From Mucilaginibacter myungsuensis (GTDB lineage Bacteria; Bacteroidota; Bacteroidia; Sphingobacteriales; Sphingobacteriaceae): a stretch of DNA of 64,000 bases. The DNA is taken from contig NZ_JADFFL010000009.1 in assembly GCF_015222005.1 (NCBI RefSeq), positions 124,001 through 188,000 of the forward strand, given 5' to 3'. The notes below the pieces were generated by a model that was given only the letters and a program-made list of their open reading frames with translations, was not told the DNA's origin and did not search any database. This document shows, one piece after another, positions 1-8,675 of this stretch; positions within the stretch are counted from its first letter, which is position 1, and every line of letters starts with the position of its first letter. A program made the position numbers and the translations under genes.

Positions 1-2724
1 TTGCCGATAGACCCGAATGTGATCATTGGCAAACTGCCTAACGGCTTGACCTACTATATCCGCAAAAATGTTCAGCCGAAAGATCGTGCCGAACTTTACC
101 TGGTCAATAAAGCGGGCTCTATTTTAGAGACCGACGCCCAGCAAGGTCTGGCCCACTTTACCGAGCACATGGCCTTTAACGGCACCAGGGATTTCCCTAA
201 AAATGAGATGGTGAGCTACCTGCAAAAGTCGGGTGTAAAGTTCGGGGCCGACCTGAATGCTTATACTTCTTTTGATGAGACGGTGTACCAACTCCCCCTG
301 CCTACCGATAGCGTAAAACTATTTGAGAAAGGTTTTGATATTTTGGCCAACTGGGCCGGCATGGTCAGCTTTGATACCAAGGAGATAAACGCCGAACGCG
401 GTGTGATCCTGGAGGAGCAACGCTTACGCGGTAAGAACGCTGCCGAACGCATGCAGCAACAGATCTTCCCGGTGTTACTGAATAACTCGCGTTACGCTAA
501 CCGTCTGCCTATCGGTAAAGAGCAGATATTAAAAACATTTAAGCCGGAAACCATTAAGGCGTTTTACAAGGATTGGTATCGCCCCAACCTGCAGGCTGTA
601 ATTGCTGTAGGCGATTTTGACCCGAAACGTGTTGAGCAACTGATCAAACAAAAATTTTCGGGACTGAAAAATCCGGCCAACCCTAAACCACGGGCAACTT
701 ATACCCTACCGGCCTTGCCGGGCACCTCGGTAAAGATCGTGACCGATAAGGAATTCCCTTATACCGTGGCCGAGATCTATGTGAAACACCCCGAGACCCA
801 CCTGCGCACCGAGACCGACTATCTGCGCAGCATGCGGGTAGGCTTGTTCAATCAAATGCTGAGCGCTCGTTTAGGCGAGCTGATGCAAAAGCCCGAGCCT
901 CCGTTCTTGTTCGCGCAAGCCGGTTATGGTGGCTTTTTAGCTAATCAGGATGCGTTCACTACTACGGTGTATGCCAAATCACCCGAGAAATTGCAGAGTG
1001 CTATTAAGGCTGCTTTAGACGAGGTGCAACGCGCGCAAAAATTCGGCTTTACCGAGTCTGAACTTGACCGGGCCAAGCAGAACGCTATTACTTCGATGGA
1101 GAACTCGTGGAAAGAAAAAGACAAGACCAAGTCGGCCAATTTTGTGGGCGAATACCAGCGCAACTTCCTGAACGAGGAAGGTATCCCGGGTATCGACTTT
1201 GAATATAATTTTTATAAGACCCGCATGGATGTGATCAAACTGGCCGAGATCAATGCCATGGCCGGTAAATTCATCAGCGATAAAAACCGCGTGGTGATCC
1301 TCCGTGCGCCCGAAAAAGAAAAAGCCAAACTACCTACCGAGCAAACCCTCCTTAGTTGGGTAAATGCATCAGGCAAGGGATTGACCGCTTATGTAGATAA
1401 TGTAAGCAGCAAGCCATTATTAGAGAAAGAACCTGCCGGCAGCAAGATCATCAGCGAGACCAAAAACGCAACCATCGGTACCACCAGCTTAACTTTGTCC
1501 AACGGCGTAAAAGTAAACCTTAAACCGACCGACTTTAAGAACGACGAGATCCTGATCAACGCCTTCGCTTTTGGTGGCACATCATTGGCTTCCGATGCTG
1601 ATTATGTATCGGCCAATATTTCTTCAGGCATCATCGGCAGCAGCGGTGTGGCCGATATGAGCGAGATACAATTAGGCAAAAAACTGAGCGGTAAGAACGT
1701 AGGTGTATCGCCATACATCAGCGAGACCACCCAGGGCATATCAGGCAGCAGCTCACCTAAAGATCTGGAGACCGCTTTCCAGCTCATCTACCTGTACTTT
1801 ACGCAGCCACGCAAAGATCCGGATATTTTTGCTTCGCAGATATCACAGACCAAAGCCTTGTTACCTAACCGCAGCCTGGATCCTAACAGTGTTTATTCTG
1901 ATACCACATCGGCCGTGTTGGGTAACCACCACTATCGCCGCATGCCGCTTACTTTAGAGAAACTGGCTACTGCTAACCTTGATAAAGCTTACGAGTTTTA
2001 TAAAGCTCGCTTTGCCGACGCAAGCGGCTTCACCTTCACTTTTGTGGGTGCCTTTGATGTTGAGCAAATAAAACCATTGTTAGAGAAATACCTGGGTGGT
2101 CTGCCATCAACCAAAAGCAACGAGACCTTTAAAAACCTGGGCATCCACGCCCCGGCCGGTCAGCTGACCAAGTCGGTTTACAAGGGTATTGGTGACAAGA
2201 GTACTGTGCAACTGGTTTTCAGCGGCGACTATGAATTTAACTCCGCGAATCACTTACAGGTTAATGCTTTAGAGGAAATATTGAACATTAAGCTGATCGA
2301 ACGTCTGCGTGAAAAAGAAGGAGGCGTTTATTCACCGGGAGTGCAGGCAGGATTTTCAAAGCTGCCTGAAAGCCGTTACAGCATTACCGTTTATTTTACT
2401 TGCGCACCTGCCAACGTGGATAAACTAATAGCAGCGACTTTGGACGAGATCAACAAGATCAAGCAAAACGGGGCCGAACTGAACGACATCGATAAGTTTA
2501 AAGCCGAAGATAAACGCGACGTTGAGGTACAGTTAAAGGAAAACTCATTTTGGGCGGCACATTTGGTGCGAGCAACGCAACACAATGATGACCCAACTAA
2601 AATATTAAATTACGCAAGCACACTTGACAAGGTGACCCCGCAAAGCACCAAAGAAGCCGCTAACAAATACCTGAGCGGCAACAACCTGATCAGGCTGATC
2701 CTGTATCCTGAAAAGAAAAAGTAA
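1..2724 (+). CDS. M16 family zinc metallopeptidase (insulinase/pitrilysin type), 5' end outside window
   Basis: The reading frame is open from the first base, so the true start and any signal peptide lie upstream. About 907 residues are visible, near full length for the two-lobed bacterial M16 proteases (roughly 930-950). The inverted zinc motif HFTEH is at visible residues 52-56, within GLAHFTEHMAFNGT, and a downstream acidic stretch (AERGVILEEQ, around 130-140) would supply the third zinc ligand. The C-terminal half repeats the fold without a metal site, as usual in this family. These enzymes degrade peptides in the periplasm or at the cell surface; the substrate here is unknown. A hairpin terminator follows directly. 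Family assignment is secure. Confidence 0.93.
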   Translation: MPIDPNVIIGKLPNGLTYYIRKNVQPKDRAELYLVNKAGSILETDAQQGLAHFTEHMAFNGTRDFPKNEMVSYLQKSGVKFGADLNAYTSFDETVYQLPLPTDSVKLFEKGFDILANWAGMVSFDTKEINAERGVILEEQRLRGKNAAERMQQQIFPVLLNNSRYANRLPIGKEQILKTFKPETIKAFYKDWYRPNLQAVIAVGDFDPKRVEQLIKQKFSGLKNPANPKPRATYTLPALPGTSVKIVTDKEFPYTVAEIYVKHPETHLRTETDYLRSMRVGLFNQMLSARLGELMQKPEPPFLFAQAGYGGFLANQDAFTTTVYAKSPEKLQSAIKAALDEVQRAQKFGFTESELDRAKQNAITSMENSWKEKDKTKSANFVGEYQRNFLNEEGIPGIDFEYNFYKTRMDVIKLAEINAMAGKFISDKNRVVILRAPEKEKAKLPTEQTLLSWVNASGKGLTAYVDNVSSKPLLEKEPAGSKIISETKNATIGTTSLTLSNGVKVNLKPTDFKNDEILINAFAFGGTSLASDADYVSANISSGIIGSSGVADMSEIQLGKKLSGKNVGVSPYISETTQGISGSSSPKDLETAFQLIYLYFTQPRKDPDIFASQISQTKALLPNRSLDPNSVYSDTTSAVLGNHHYRRMPLTLEKLATANLDKAYEFYKARFADASGFTFTFVGAFDVEQIKPLLEKYLGGLPSTKSNETFKNLGIHAPAGQLTKSVYKGIGDKSTVQLVFSGDYEFNSANHLQVNALEEILNIKLIERLREKEGGVYSPGVQAGFSKLPESRYSITVYFTCAPANVDKLIAATLDEINKIKQNGAELNDIDKFKAEDKRDVEVQLKENSFWAAHLVRATQHNDDPTKILNYASTLDKVTPQSTKEAANKYLSGNNLIRLILYPEKKK

Positions 2725-2747
2725 TAGTCAACAAGTTTGATGTATAA

Positions 2748-2778
2748 GGCGCGTTCGGTTTACGGACGCGCCATTTTT
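2748..2778. terminator. Bidirectional intrinsic terminator between convergent genes
   Basis: GGCGCGT and ACGCGCC form a 7-bp GC-rich stem around an 11-nt loop, followed on the plus strand by ATTTTTG. It lies between the M16 gene and the convergent surface protein gene and probably ends the M16 transcript; the leftward message may also end here. Confidence 0.75.
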
Positions 2779-2794
2779 GTTGGTGATCGACGCG

Positions 2795-5116
2795 TCATCG
2801 CACAATAGTTACGGCGCCGCTTGACCGTTCTGTCGCGCTAAACTCGATCAGATAGTAATAAGTACCCGATGGCAATGGCGAACCATTGCTGGTACCATCC
2901 CAAGGCAAGCCATATCCAGCCGAATAATATAACAGACTTCCCCGCCTGTCGAAAACGTGAACCCGGCAGGATGGGTAATATTGCAGGTCGGCGATATTCC
3001 ACCGGTCGTTAATGTTATCTCCGTTAGGGGTAAAGGCGTTGGGGATAACGATGCTTTGCGCACCGCTGTAGATCGTAAAAACGCCCGCTGTGTGGGTGAT
3101 GCGATAATTATCAGACGTAGCGCCAGATATACTAATCGGATATTTCCCCGCCGCCGACGTTCCCGTGGCCGTAGTGCTTATTATCGGCAGGGTGAGCAGC
3201 TGGGCAGACGTCTCGTTATTTACAAACCCGGTGTAACTGATCGTTAACGGCGGGTTGGGCTTGCCTATGGCGCGCGATATATTATTAGCTTTTATCTCCA
3301 GATCCACTTTCTCCACCATAGCATCGGCGGCGGCAGATGTTACGATGGTGTAGTTGTCCGGATCGAAGTTAGGCCCGACCGGGGTGCTGACCTTTACAGC
3401 GCTGACATAATTTTTGGCTGTGGCCGCCGGTGGCCCTGCCGGGCCGTAAGTAACGGTCACGCTGGCAATAGCGTCGGTATTTTGTAAGCCGGAGGCAGTG
3501 AAACCTTTAAAGCCCGGGCCGTCAGTCAGCGTTTGGCCATACTTTTTGGTAATGGGATGCGCCACAAGGCCCAAAGCCGCCTTTTTCACTACACCTTTGA
3601 TCGGTGCTTTTGAGTTCAAGCCTCCCCCACCGGTAATGATAATATCGGCTGAGAAATAACCTGCGGGGATGTTTTTAGTAAGGCGGACATACATGGGCAC
3701 ATTGGTAGCCTTATGATCGCCACCGGGAGTTAGGGTAATAGTACTGCTAAAGCTGATGTTATCTAAACTTAATTCCGCACCATTGGGAGCGGTGAACACT
3801 AAAGCACCTTTCAAATACGCGCCGTTAACATTGGCTACCGCCGATGCCGAAGCACTCCCATAGGTAGTATTTAGTGACGACAGATCGCCGTTAACACTCA
3901 CCTGTGGCGGCAAATTAGGCTGCACCGTAATGGTAAATGTTTGCGGCGGACAGGTTATCCCTTCAGACATGAAGTTACCGAACGAGAACGCGTTCTGAGA
4001 CACGAATATGGGCTTATCTAACGTGTGCGTAGCGGTATTGATAATGCTGATCTGGCCATTGATATTCACTACATACGCTTTGGTCCCGTCGGGTGTTACC
4101 GCGATATTTACCGGCCCCTTACCGCCCGGCAGATCGATCACCTTAACAATGTTGCCTGTCTGTACATCCAGTACCGACACCGATACTTCGGCATTATTTA
4201 CCATATAAAGGAACCTATCGCCGGGTGCGAACGCCATGCCCGATGGGGCGCGGCCTACCGTGATATCATCGACAGCGCCTGTGGCAGTGTTCACTCTGGA
4301 AACAGAAGTACCATCAGTATTCCCAACGTACAGCCAGCGGCCATCGCGGGTTATCGCCATCAGTGCTGGGCCCTGGCCAACAAGAATGTTATCTATCAAA
4401 GTATTGGTAGCAGCATCAATTACAGCCACTTTGTTTGCGCCACGCTGCGCTACGTAGATCCGGTTATCATCGGGGCTGATCAATACAGCATAAGGATCAG
4501 CCTCGATATCTACTTGCTTGATCGGCTTGAAAGTTTTGGCATCAACAACCCTAAGGATACCGGTGTTGTTAATGGGGTTTTTAGTGGCTATGTAAACGCG
4601 GCTATCGACGCTATTGATGGCTATGCCACGTGGCGAAGCGCCGTTACCGAATTTTATAGGATCGTTGATCAGCAGCGTACCATCCGTGGCGAACATAGCA
4701 GCGTCATTCGTAGATGAGGTGGTTACGTACAAATAATTTCCATCGTTACTGATAGCCAAACCATAATCGCCATAAGGCATACCAAAGCTCTTAATAAGTT
4801 TGGCCGCGACAGGGTCAATGATAGACAGGTTCATATCTGTACCAAAGATGTAAGCTCTGGCCCGGCGCACAGGCGTAACGGTAATAGTTGCTGTAATGTC
4901 GGCGGTGCTTTTATTAATAGCCTTAAAAGCAGGGATATTGCCGTTACCACCGGCAGCTAAACCAATAGAGGGGTTAGAGTTGGTCCACTTGTACACGCAC
5001 TCGCCCGCACCAAGGTCTACAGGTCGCGTTGTGCCACCGTCGGTAACGGTCTGGTTTTGCGCCCGGGCATTGGTGATCAGTAAGAGCAGGCTTATGATCA
5101 GTAAAAGCTTCGTCAT
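2795..5116 (-). CDS. Secreted YVTN beta-propeller protein with MBG-like domain and T9SS type B C-terminal sorting domain
   Basis: 773 residues. A signal peptide (MTKLLLIISLLLLITNARAQ) is followed by a YVTN/40-residue beta-propeller of about residues 80-370, with repeats such as DGRWLYVGN, DGTKAYVVN and DDNRIYVAQ. Around 500-600 there is an MBG-like Ig domain (KKYGQTLTDGPGF). The last ~85 residues are a gliding-motility-associated type B sorting domain, with IPNAFTPNGDNINDRW and the W-D-G-T...G-TYYYLIE pattern. Proteins of this kind are exported by the type IX system and anchored or released at the cell surface. The binding partner is unknown. It is a single gene on the minus strand, convergent with the M16 gene. 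Confidence 0.9.
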   Translation of the reverse strand: MTKLLLIISLLLLITNARAQNQTVTDGGTTRPVDLGAGECVYKWTNSNPSIGLAAGGNGNIPAFKAINKSTADITATITVTPVRRARAYIFGTDMNLSIIDPVAAKLIKSFGMPYGDYGLAISNDGNYLYVTTSSTNDAAMFATDGTLLINDPIKFGNGASPRGIAINSVDSRVYIATKNPINNTGILRVVDAKTFKPIKQVDIEADPYAVLISPDDNRIYVAQRGANKVAVIDAATNTLIDNILVGQGPALMAITRDGRWLYVGNTDGTSVSRVNTATGAVDDITVGRAPSGMAFAPGDRFLYMVNNAEVSVSVLDVQTGNIVKVIDLPGGKGPVNIAVTPDGTKAYVVNINGQISIINTATHTLDKPIFVSQNAFSFGNFMSEGITCPPQTFTITVQPNLPPQVSVNGDLSSLNTTYGSASASAVANVNGAYLKGALVFTAPNGAELSLDNISFSSTITLTPGGDHKATNVPMYVRLTKNIPAGYFSADIIITGGGGLNSKAPIKGVVKKAALGLVAHPITKKYGQTLTDGPGFKGFTASGLQNTDAIASVTVTYGPAGPPAATAKNYVSAVKVSTPVGPNFDPDNYTIVTSAAADAMVEKVDLEIKANNISRAIGKPNPPLTISYTGFVNNETSAQLLTLPIISTTATGTSAAGKYPISISGATSDNYRITHTAGVFTIYSGAQSIVIPNAFTPNGDNINDRWNIADLQYYPSCRVHVFDRRGSLLYYSAGYGLPWDGTSNGSPLPSGTYYYLIEFSATERSSGAVTIVR

Positions 5117-5297
5117 ACAAGGTTTCTGCTATATTACAAAAACCATTTGGTTGTTACGCTTGGCGCCAAATATGTTAATGCGGTAATATCAGCGTGCCGG
5201 CAGTGTACCGGTACTAAAGCCAGTACGCAAAAAACAGGCAGGAGGTTGTTCGCGAAGCGACATTATTGCCTGGCCGGAGATACGATAAGCGCTATCG

Positions 5298-6017
5298 CTA
5301 CTCCCAGGTAAGCCACATCGATATCTTATTTTGCGTAGCGCCCGAACCATTGATCAAAGATGCCCGTGCCGGGTAGTTGGTGTTTTTCTCGGTCAGCTCT
5401 ACCGGTTTAAATGTAAAAGTATTAGTTCCGTTAGCACCCGCCGGGTAGCTTTTACTATCGCCCGGCAGCTTGTAAAACAGCTTAATGGTCATATCGCTAT
5501 GCAAAGCGATGGTTTGCTTATAACTCCAGGCTGCCTTGGGGTAATATTTTGTGGCAGATGGCGGCAAATAATAATCGCCCAGAATGATGCTGTTCTGTTC
5601 AGAAGTGACCGATGCAAAAAAGTACATTGGGTTAGCCACCTCAACAGCCGAATCTATAGATAGCGATGTGATGGTCATTTTAGTTGGCCCTATAAGGATC
5701 TGTTTTTCAACATTGGCAGCACCACCCAAGCCGTTAGCGGTAAGCTTTACGCTGTATAAGCCTGCTTTAGCAAAGCTATGTTTAGGGTTAGCCACCCTGG
5801 ATGAAGTGTTATCGCCAAAATCCCAAACATACGAGTCGGCATTGCGCGAGGCATTGGTAAAGTCAACCTCCGAAGGTAGGGATGAGGTGAGTATTTTATA
5901 TTCAAAATCGGCCACCGGCGCTGGGCCTGCGTTGGTCGACTTTTTGGAGCATCCAAAAAGCATCATAGCAAAGGCACATAGCACAACAAAAAATACCGGT
6001 TTAAAAATTTTCCTCAT
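5298..6017 (-). CDS. PKD-domain lipoprotein
   Basis: 239 residues. The N-terminus is a lipoprotein signal with lipobox LFGC (Cys 23), so it is probably anchored to the outer membrane. Residues ~33-110 form a PKD domain, with the diagnostic YVWDFGDNTSS and HSFAKAGLYSVKL. The C-terminal ~110 residues are a beta-rich region with no recognised domain. It is paralogous to the protein at 9564-10286: same layout, same PKD motif and similar C-terminal pattern. It is divergent from the histidine kinase at 6136. PKD domains usually mediate protein or polysaccharide contacts; the exact role is unknown. Confidence 0.82.
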   Translation of the reverse strand: MRKIFKPVFFVVLCAFAMMLFGCSKKSTNAGPAPVADFEYKILTSSLPSEVDFTNASRNADSYVWDFGDNTSSRVANPKHSFAKAGLYSVKLTANGLGGAANVEKQILIGPTKMTITSLSIDSAVEVANPMYFFASVTSEQNSIILGDYYLPPSATKYYPKAAWSYKQTIALHSDMTIKLFYKLPGDSKSYPAGANGTNTFTFKPVELTEKNTNYPARASLINGSGATQNKISMWLTWE

Positions 6018-6135
6018 TATGCTTAACTCTTATCGTGTTTAAATATAAATGATCTGATCTTACTCCAATAATTTAAGATCATTAACTTTAAAATAAAAGA
6101 TCTACCTTGGCATACGCATTTGTTAAGCCACCCTT

Positions 6136-7548
6136 ATGGCATCTATCTATCCACCTGGCTTTGATCGTTCAGCCGTTCACAGCCTCCGAACTTTTTGGCG
6201 GCAGCTGATCGGCGACCGGTCCGACTTTGAATTAGAGAGCCGGATCTTTCACTCTATCAGTATATGCCTGGTCTTGTTAACGGGTTTTTACGTACCCTAC
6301 AATCTATCGGCCGGCCTGTACATAGCAGCCTTGTCTACACTAACGCTAAGCACTGTTTTTTCGTTCCAGTATTATTATTCCCGGTTTAAAGGGAAAAAGC
6401 ACAGCACCATTTTGTTCGCAACTATGGGCTTAATATTGTTATGCGTCAACTACTTTGCCAACTCTGGCATACATGGTTCTACCGACTTGATGTGGGCATC
6501 GTACCTGCTGTTGCTTTTTGCTATATCCCCCTATCGCCAGCATTTGACCTGGCTCATAGCTTGCCTGGTCACCTTTGTGACGTTGCACCTGATCGAGTAC
6601 CATTATCCTCAATTAGTGAAACATCCGTTCAACATCGGCCTTGGGCAATTGATCGATCGTACTACCGCCTTCCCGCTACCCATCATAACGATCTATATCA
6701 TTATTAAGTACATCAAGCGTAGTTACGATAAGGAGAAGCGTTTGGTTGAGTCGCGCAATCAGGAAATTTTACACCAAAAGGAATTGCTGGAGCAAAGCAA
6801 TGCCGAAAAGAATAAGCTGATGTCTATCATATCGCACGATATGCGGGCGCCGCTCATCAACATACAAGGTTACCTGGAATTGCTTAACGCGGATGTGATA
6901 CGGCCCGAAGAGCGGCCCGCGTTAGAGAAGGAATTACTGCTGGCCAATAATAATACCATGCAAATGTTATCCAACATGCTGTATTGGACCAAAACCCAGA
7001 TGGAGCAGCCGACCATCCATCTTACCGACATTGGGTTACTAAAGATCATGCAGACAACGCTGGGCATGCAACAAACGCTGGCACAAAAGAAAGGCATCAC
7101 CCTTACTTACAACATTAGCCCTGATATTAACGTGCACGCCGATATTGACATGTTGCAGCTGGTTGTACGCAACCTGGTAAGTAATGCTATTAAGTTTACG
7201 CCAAAGGATGGTTCGATAACCGTTAGCGCCGAACAGGTGGGCGACGAATGCAAGATCATTGTAGCAGATAACGGTATGGGCATACAGCCCGGCCAGCAGG
7301 AAAAGCTGTTCCGCATCACTACCGAGCCTACTTATGGCACCAACCACGAGAAAGGCGTTGGCCTTGGCCTGACATTATGCAAGGAGTATATTGAACGACA
7401 AGGCGGCAGGATAGGTTACGAAAGCGTTTTTGGCCATGGTGCCAGCTTTTTTGTTTTTATACCAATGCCCGCTGCCGCAAGGCCGCGGACCGAATTTGTC
7501 CGCGACCGCGAAAATTTAGAGGTCGGTACCGGGATCGAACCGGTGTAG
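6136..7548 (+). CDS. Membrane-bound sensor histidine kinase
   Basis: 470 residues. There are about five membrane segments between residues 42 and 192, then a coiled linker (195-227), a HisKA domain with phospho-acceptor His 234 in SHDMRAPL, and a HATPase domain (NLVSNAIKF N-box, ADNGMGI G1, GVGLGLTL G2). The lack of a periplasmic sensor suggests it senses through the membrane domain. No response regulator is adjacent, so it is an orphan. The catalytic domain ends near FFVFIPMP; the last ~25 residues are a non-conserved tail, and the final codons (VGTGIEPV) are read from the antisense strand of tRNA-Cys, so the stop codon lies inside the tRNA gene. The C-terminal tail may therefore be an accident of the overlap. 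Confidence 0.9.
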   Translation: MASIYPPGFDRSAVHSLRTFWRQLIGDRSDFELESRIFHSISICLVLLTGFYVPYNLSAGLYIAALSTLTLSTVFSFQYYYSRFKGKKHSTILFATMGLILLCVNYFANSGIHGSTDLMWASYLLLLFAISPYRQHLTWLIACLVTFVTLHLIEYHYPQLVKHPFNIGLGQLIDRTTAFPLPIITIYIIIKYIKRSYDKEKRLVESRNQEILHQKELLEQSNAEKNKLMSIISHDMRAPLINIQGYLELLNADVIRPEERPALEKELLLANNNTMQMLSNMLYWTKTQMEQPTIHLTDIGLLKIMQTTLGMQQTLAQKKGITLTYNISPDINVHADIDMLQLVVRNLVSNAIKFTPKDGSITVSAEQVGDECKIIVADNGMGIQPGQQEKLFRITTEPTYGTNHEKGVGLGLTLCKEYIERQGGRIGYESVFGHGASFFVFIPMPAAARPRTEFVRDRENLEVGTGIEPV

Positions 7549-7590
7549 GCGGTTTTGCAGACCGCTCCCTAACCACTCGGGCAACCGACC
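7520..7590 (-). tRNA. tRNA-Cys (GCA)
   Basis: Read on the minus strand it folds as a full cloverleaf: acceptor GGTCGGT/ACCGACC, anticodon loop TCTGCAA (anticodon GCA), T-arm ACCGG-TTCGATC-CCGGT, and discriminator T, which is the expected U73 identity base of tRNA-Cys. CCA is not encoded. Its 3' half overlaps 29 bases of the convergent histidine kinase gene. Confidence 0.95.
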
Positions 7591-7702
7591 ATATTAAAGA
7601 ATAATCTTTACCGAATTACACAACATCCCCTTACCCCAAAGCCTTGGGGCGGGTGTCGTGGCAAGCGTTTATGATGCTTGCAGTGGTATCGTTATTTCTT
7701 TG

Positions 7703-7773
7703 TTTTCCTGCCCGGGGTCGAACCAGGATCTGCCGGACCAAAACCGGGCGTGCTGCCATTGCACCACAGGAAA
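7703..7773 (-). tRNA. tRNA-Gln (TTG)
   Basis: On the minus strand: acceptor TTTCCTG/CAGGAAA, D-arm with GGCAGCAC, anticodon loop TTTTGGT (anticodon TTG), T-arm CCTGG-TTCGACC-CCGGG, discriminator A. The outermost anticodon-stem pair is a C-C mismatch; the rest of the fold is good. CCA is not encoded. Confidence 0.92.
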
Positions 7774-7782
7774 ATTATTACG

Positions 7783-7856
7783 TGGAAATAAAAGGACTTG
7801 AACCTTTAACCGACACCGTATAAGGGTGCTGCTCTCACCAATTGAGCTATACTTCC
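7783..7856 (-). tRNA. tRNA-Ile with anticodon TAT (UAU)
   Basis: On the minus strand: acceptor GGAAGTA/TATTTCC, D-arm GCTC-GAGC, anticodon stem GCACC/GGTGT with loop CTTATAC, T-arm AAAGG-TTCAAGT-CCTTT, discriminator A. All stems pair, so it looks functional. The anticodon reads TAT, which would decode AUA directly; most bacteria instead use a CAU tRNA with lysidine. The charging identity is inferred from the anticodon only. Confidence 0.85.
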
Positions 7857-7867
7857 TTAAAAAACAG

Positions 7868-7938
7868 TAGCGTAACCCGGACCCGACCGAGCCCCATGTA
7901 TTCCAAATTGGTGATCTGGCCAATTGATATACTACGCT
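7868..7938 (-). tRNA. Degenerate tRNA-like element (possible pseudo-tRNA)
   Basis: This is the first element of the leftward tRNA array. On the minus strand an acceptor pairs (AGCGTAG/TTACGCT, one G-T pair), a D-arm is partly formed (ATC/GAT), and a T-stem CTCGG/CCGGG closes a 6-nt loop (TCGGGT, one base short). The anticodon arm does not pair in any register I tried; the best placement leaves anticodon GGA with three mismatches, and a TGG reading is no better. The total anticodon plus variable region is also short. A decayed tRNA is the simplest reading. Confidence 0.5.
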
Positions 7939-7953
7939 AAATGCCCGAAAACA

Positions 7954-7987
7954 AAAAGTCCCCTTAGAGGCATCTAAGAGGACTTTT
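7954..7987 (-). terminator. Intrinsic terminator or attenuator upstream of the tRNA array
   Basis: AAAAGTCC and GGACTTTT pair, extended inward across one mismatch by CTTA/TAAG. Read leftward the hairpin is followed by a T-rich tract (the stem's own T-run, then GTTTTC). It lies between a promoter at 8083-8110 and the first tRNA-like element, so it either ends a small RNA or acts as an attenuator for the tRNA array. Confidence 0.6.
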
Positions 7988-8077
7988 ATATATTTCGATA
8001 TCGTTCTATCAATACATAGCTATCCCCTCCGATGTTTCGGTTGCGGTGTACAGCTTTGTATCGTTGTTGTTTTCATG
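7988..8077 (-). ncRNA. Putative small structured RNA or leader of the tRNA array
   Basis: This is the segment between the minus-strand promoter (8083-8110) and the terminator-like hairpin (7954-7987). It can fold into a long arm, ATACAAAGCT with AGCTATGTAT (one mismatch), enclosing a CCGA-AACA-TCGG hairpin. An 18-codon reading frame (8076-8020, MKTTTIQSCTPQPKHRRG) begins six bases after the -10 hexamer, which would make it leaderless if translated. I do not recognise the RNA. Whether it is an sRNA, a leader peptide region or simple spacer is not decided by sequence alone. Confidence 0.35.
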
Positions 8078-8082
8078 CTGCA

Positions 8083-8110
8083 ATTATACAAACATTATTT
8101 TGTAAATCAA
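8083..8110 (-). promoter_or_regulatory. Candidate promoter for the leftward tRNA array
   Basis: On the minus strand TTGATT and TATAAT are separated by 16 bases, a close match to the general sigma-70 form, with AATGTTTG just upstream of the -10 also resembling the Bacteroidota -7 box. The surrounding region is very AT-rich. Confidence 0.55.
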
Positions 8111-8314
8111 GAAATTTTTCTTTATTTTTGTTTAAATAATTTTTCAACCTTCTTTTATCACCTTATCCGCTGCTTTCGCATTACTCCCATTTCATGTCCT
8201 GCAAATAAATATTCGGGATTTGTAACCTATTTTCTTTCGCGATAATCATATGGGTGTAAGCGATCGGCAATGGAGCTATCGCAAAATTATTTATCATTTT
8301 AATACCTTACACAC
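8111..8314. other. AT-rich intergenic stretch
   Basis: This stretch separates the leftward tRNA array promoter from the rightward ECF sigma operon. The first ~50 bases are almost pure A/T. I see no gene in it. ATTTGTAACCTATTTTC near 8217-8233 could be part of a promoter for the downstream operon, but the match is weak. Confidence 0.5.
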
Positions 8315-8671
8315 ATGAGTGACAACAACATTGGCAAATTCTTCGTCATCGGACTAACGTTCGCCATTATACTTTTCTTCTTTTTAGCCTGGTTCTTTTC
8401 GCACCGTGCCCGCCATCGCGAAACGATGCTGATGATAGAGAAAGGCATGAATCCGAACGATCTTAAAAGCAGCAACCGCTGGCCGTTCGCTTTACGTAAG
8501 ATCGCTGTAGTGATCCTGGGATTTGCTGTCGGGTCGGTATTGTTCTGGATCTTGGATGAGATGGAAGTGAGAAGCGTTAATTCAGATCCGGGTACGCTTA
8601 CCGTGTTTGCATTCGGCGTAGGCGGCGCGTTGTTTTTGGATCAGCGTTACGGATCTAAAAAAGAAGATTAA
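8315..8671 (+). CDS. DUF6249-type two-helix membrane protein
   Basis: 118 residues. There are two hydrophobic segments before the tail: residues 8-28 and about 60-80, plus a weaker one near 95-110. Between them lies the conserved-looking HRARHRETMLMIEKGMNP stretch typical of this small membrane family (assignment from pattern memory). It sits four bases before the ECF sigma gene and is the first gene of a three-gene operon. A membrane sensor or anchor role for the sigma unit is an inference. Confidence 0.75.
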   Translation: MSDNNIGKFFVIGLTFAIILFFFLAWFFSHRARHRETMLMIEKGMNPNDLKSSNRWPFALRKIAVVILGFAVGSVLFWILDEMEVRSVNSDPGTLTVFAFGVGGALFLDQRYGSKKED

Positions 8672-8675
8672 CTGC

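Noticed and set aside
4025..4717. Long plus-strand open frame opposite the YVTN propeller gene
   Set aside because: It lies wholly antisense to a gene with clear domains, and its translation has no recognisable fold; it is a shadow of the repeat structure.
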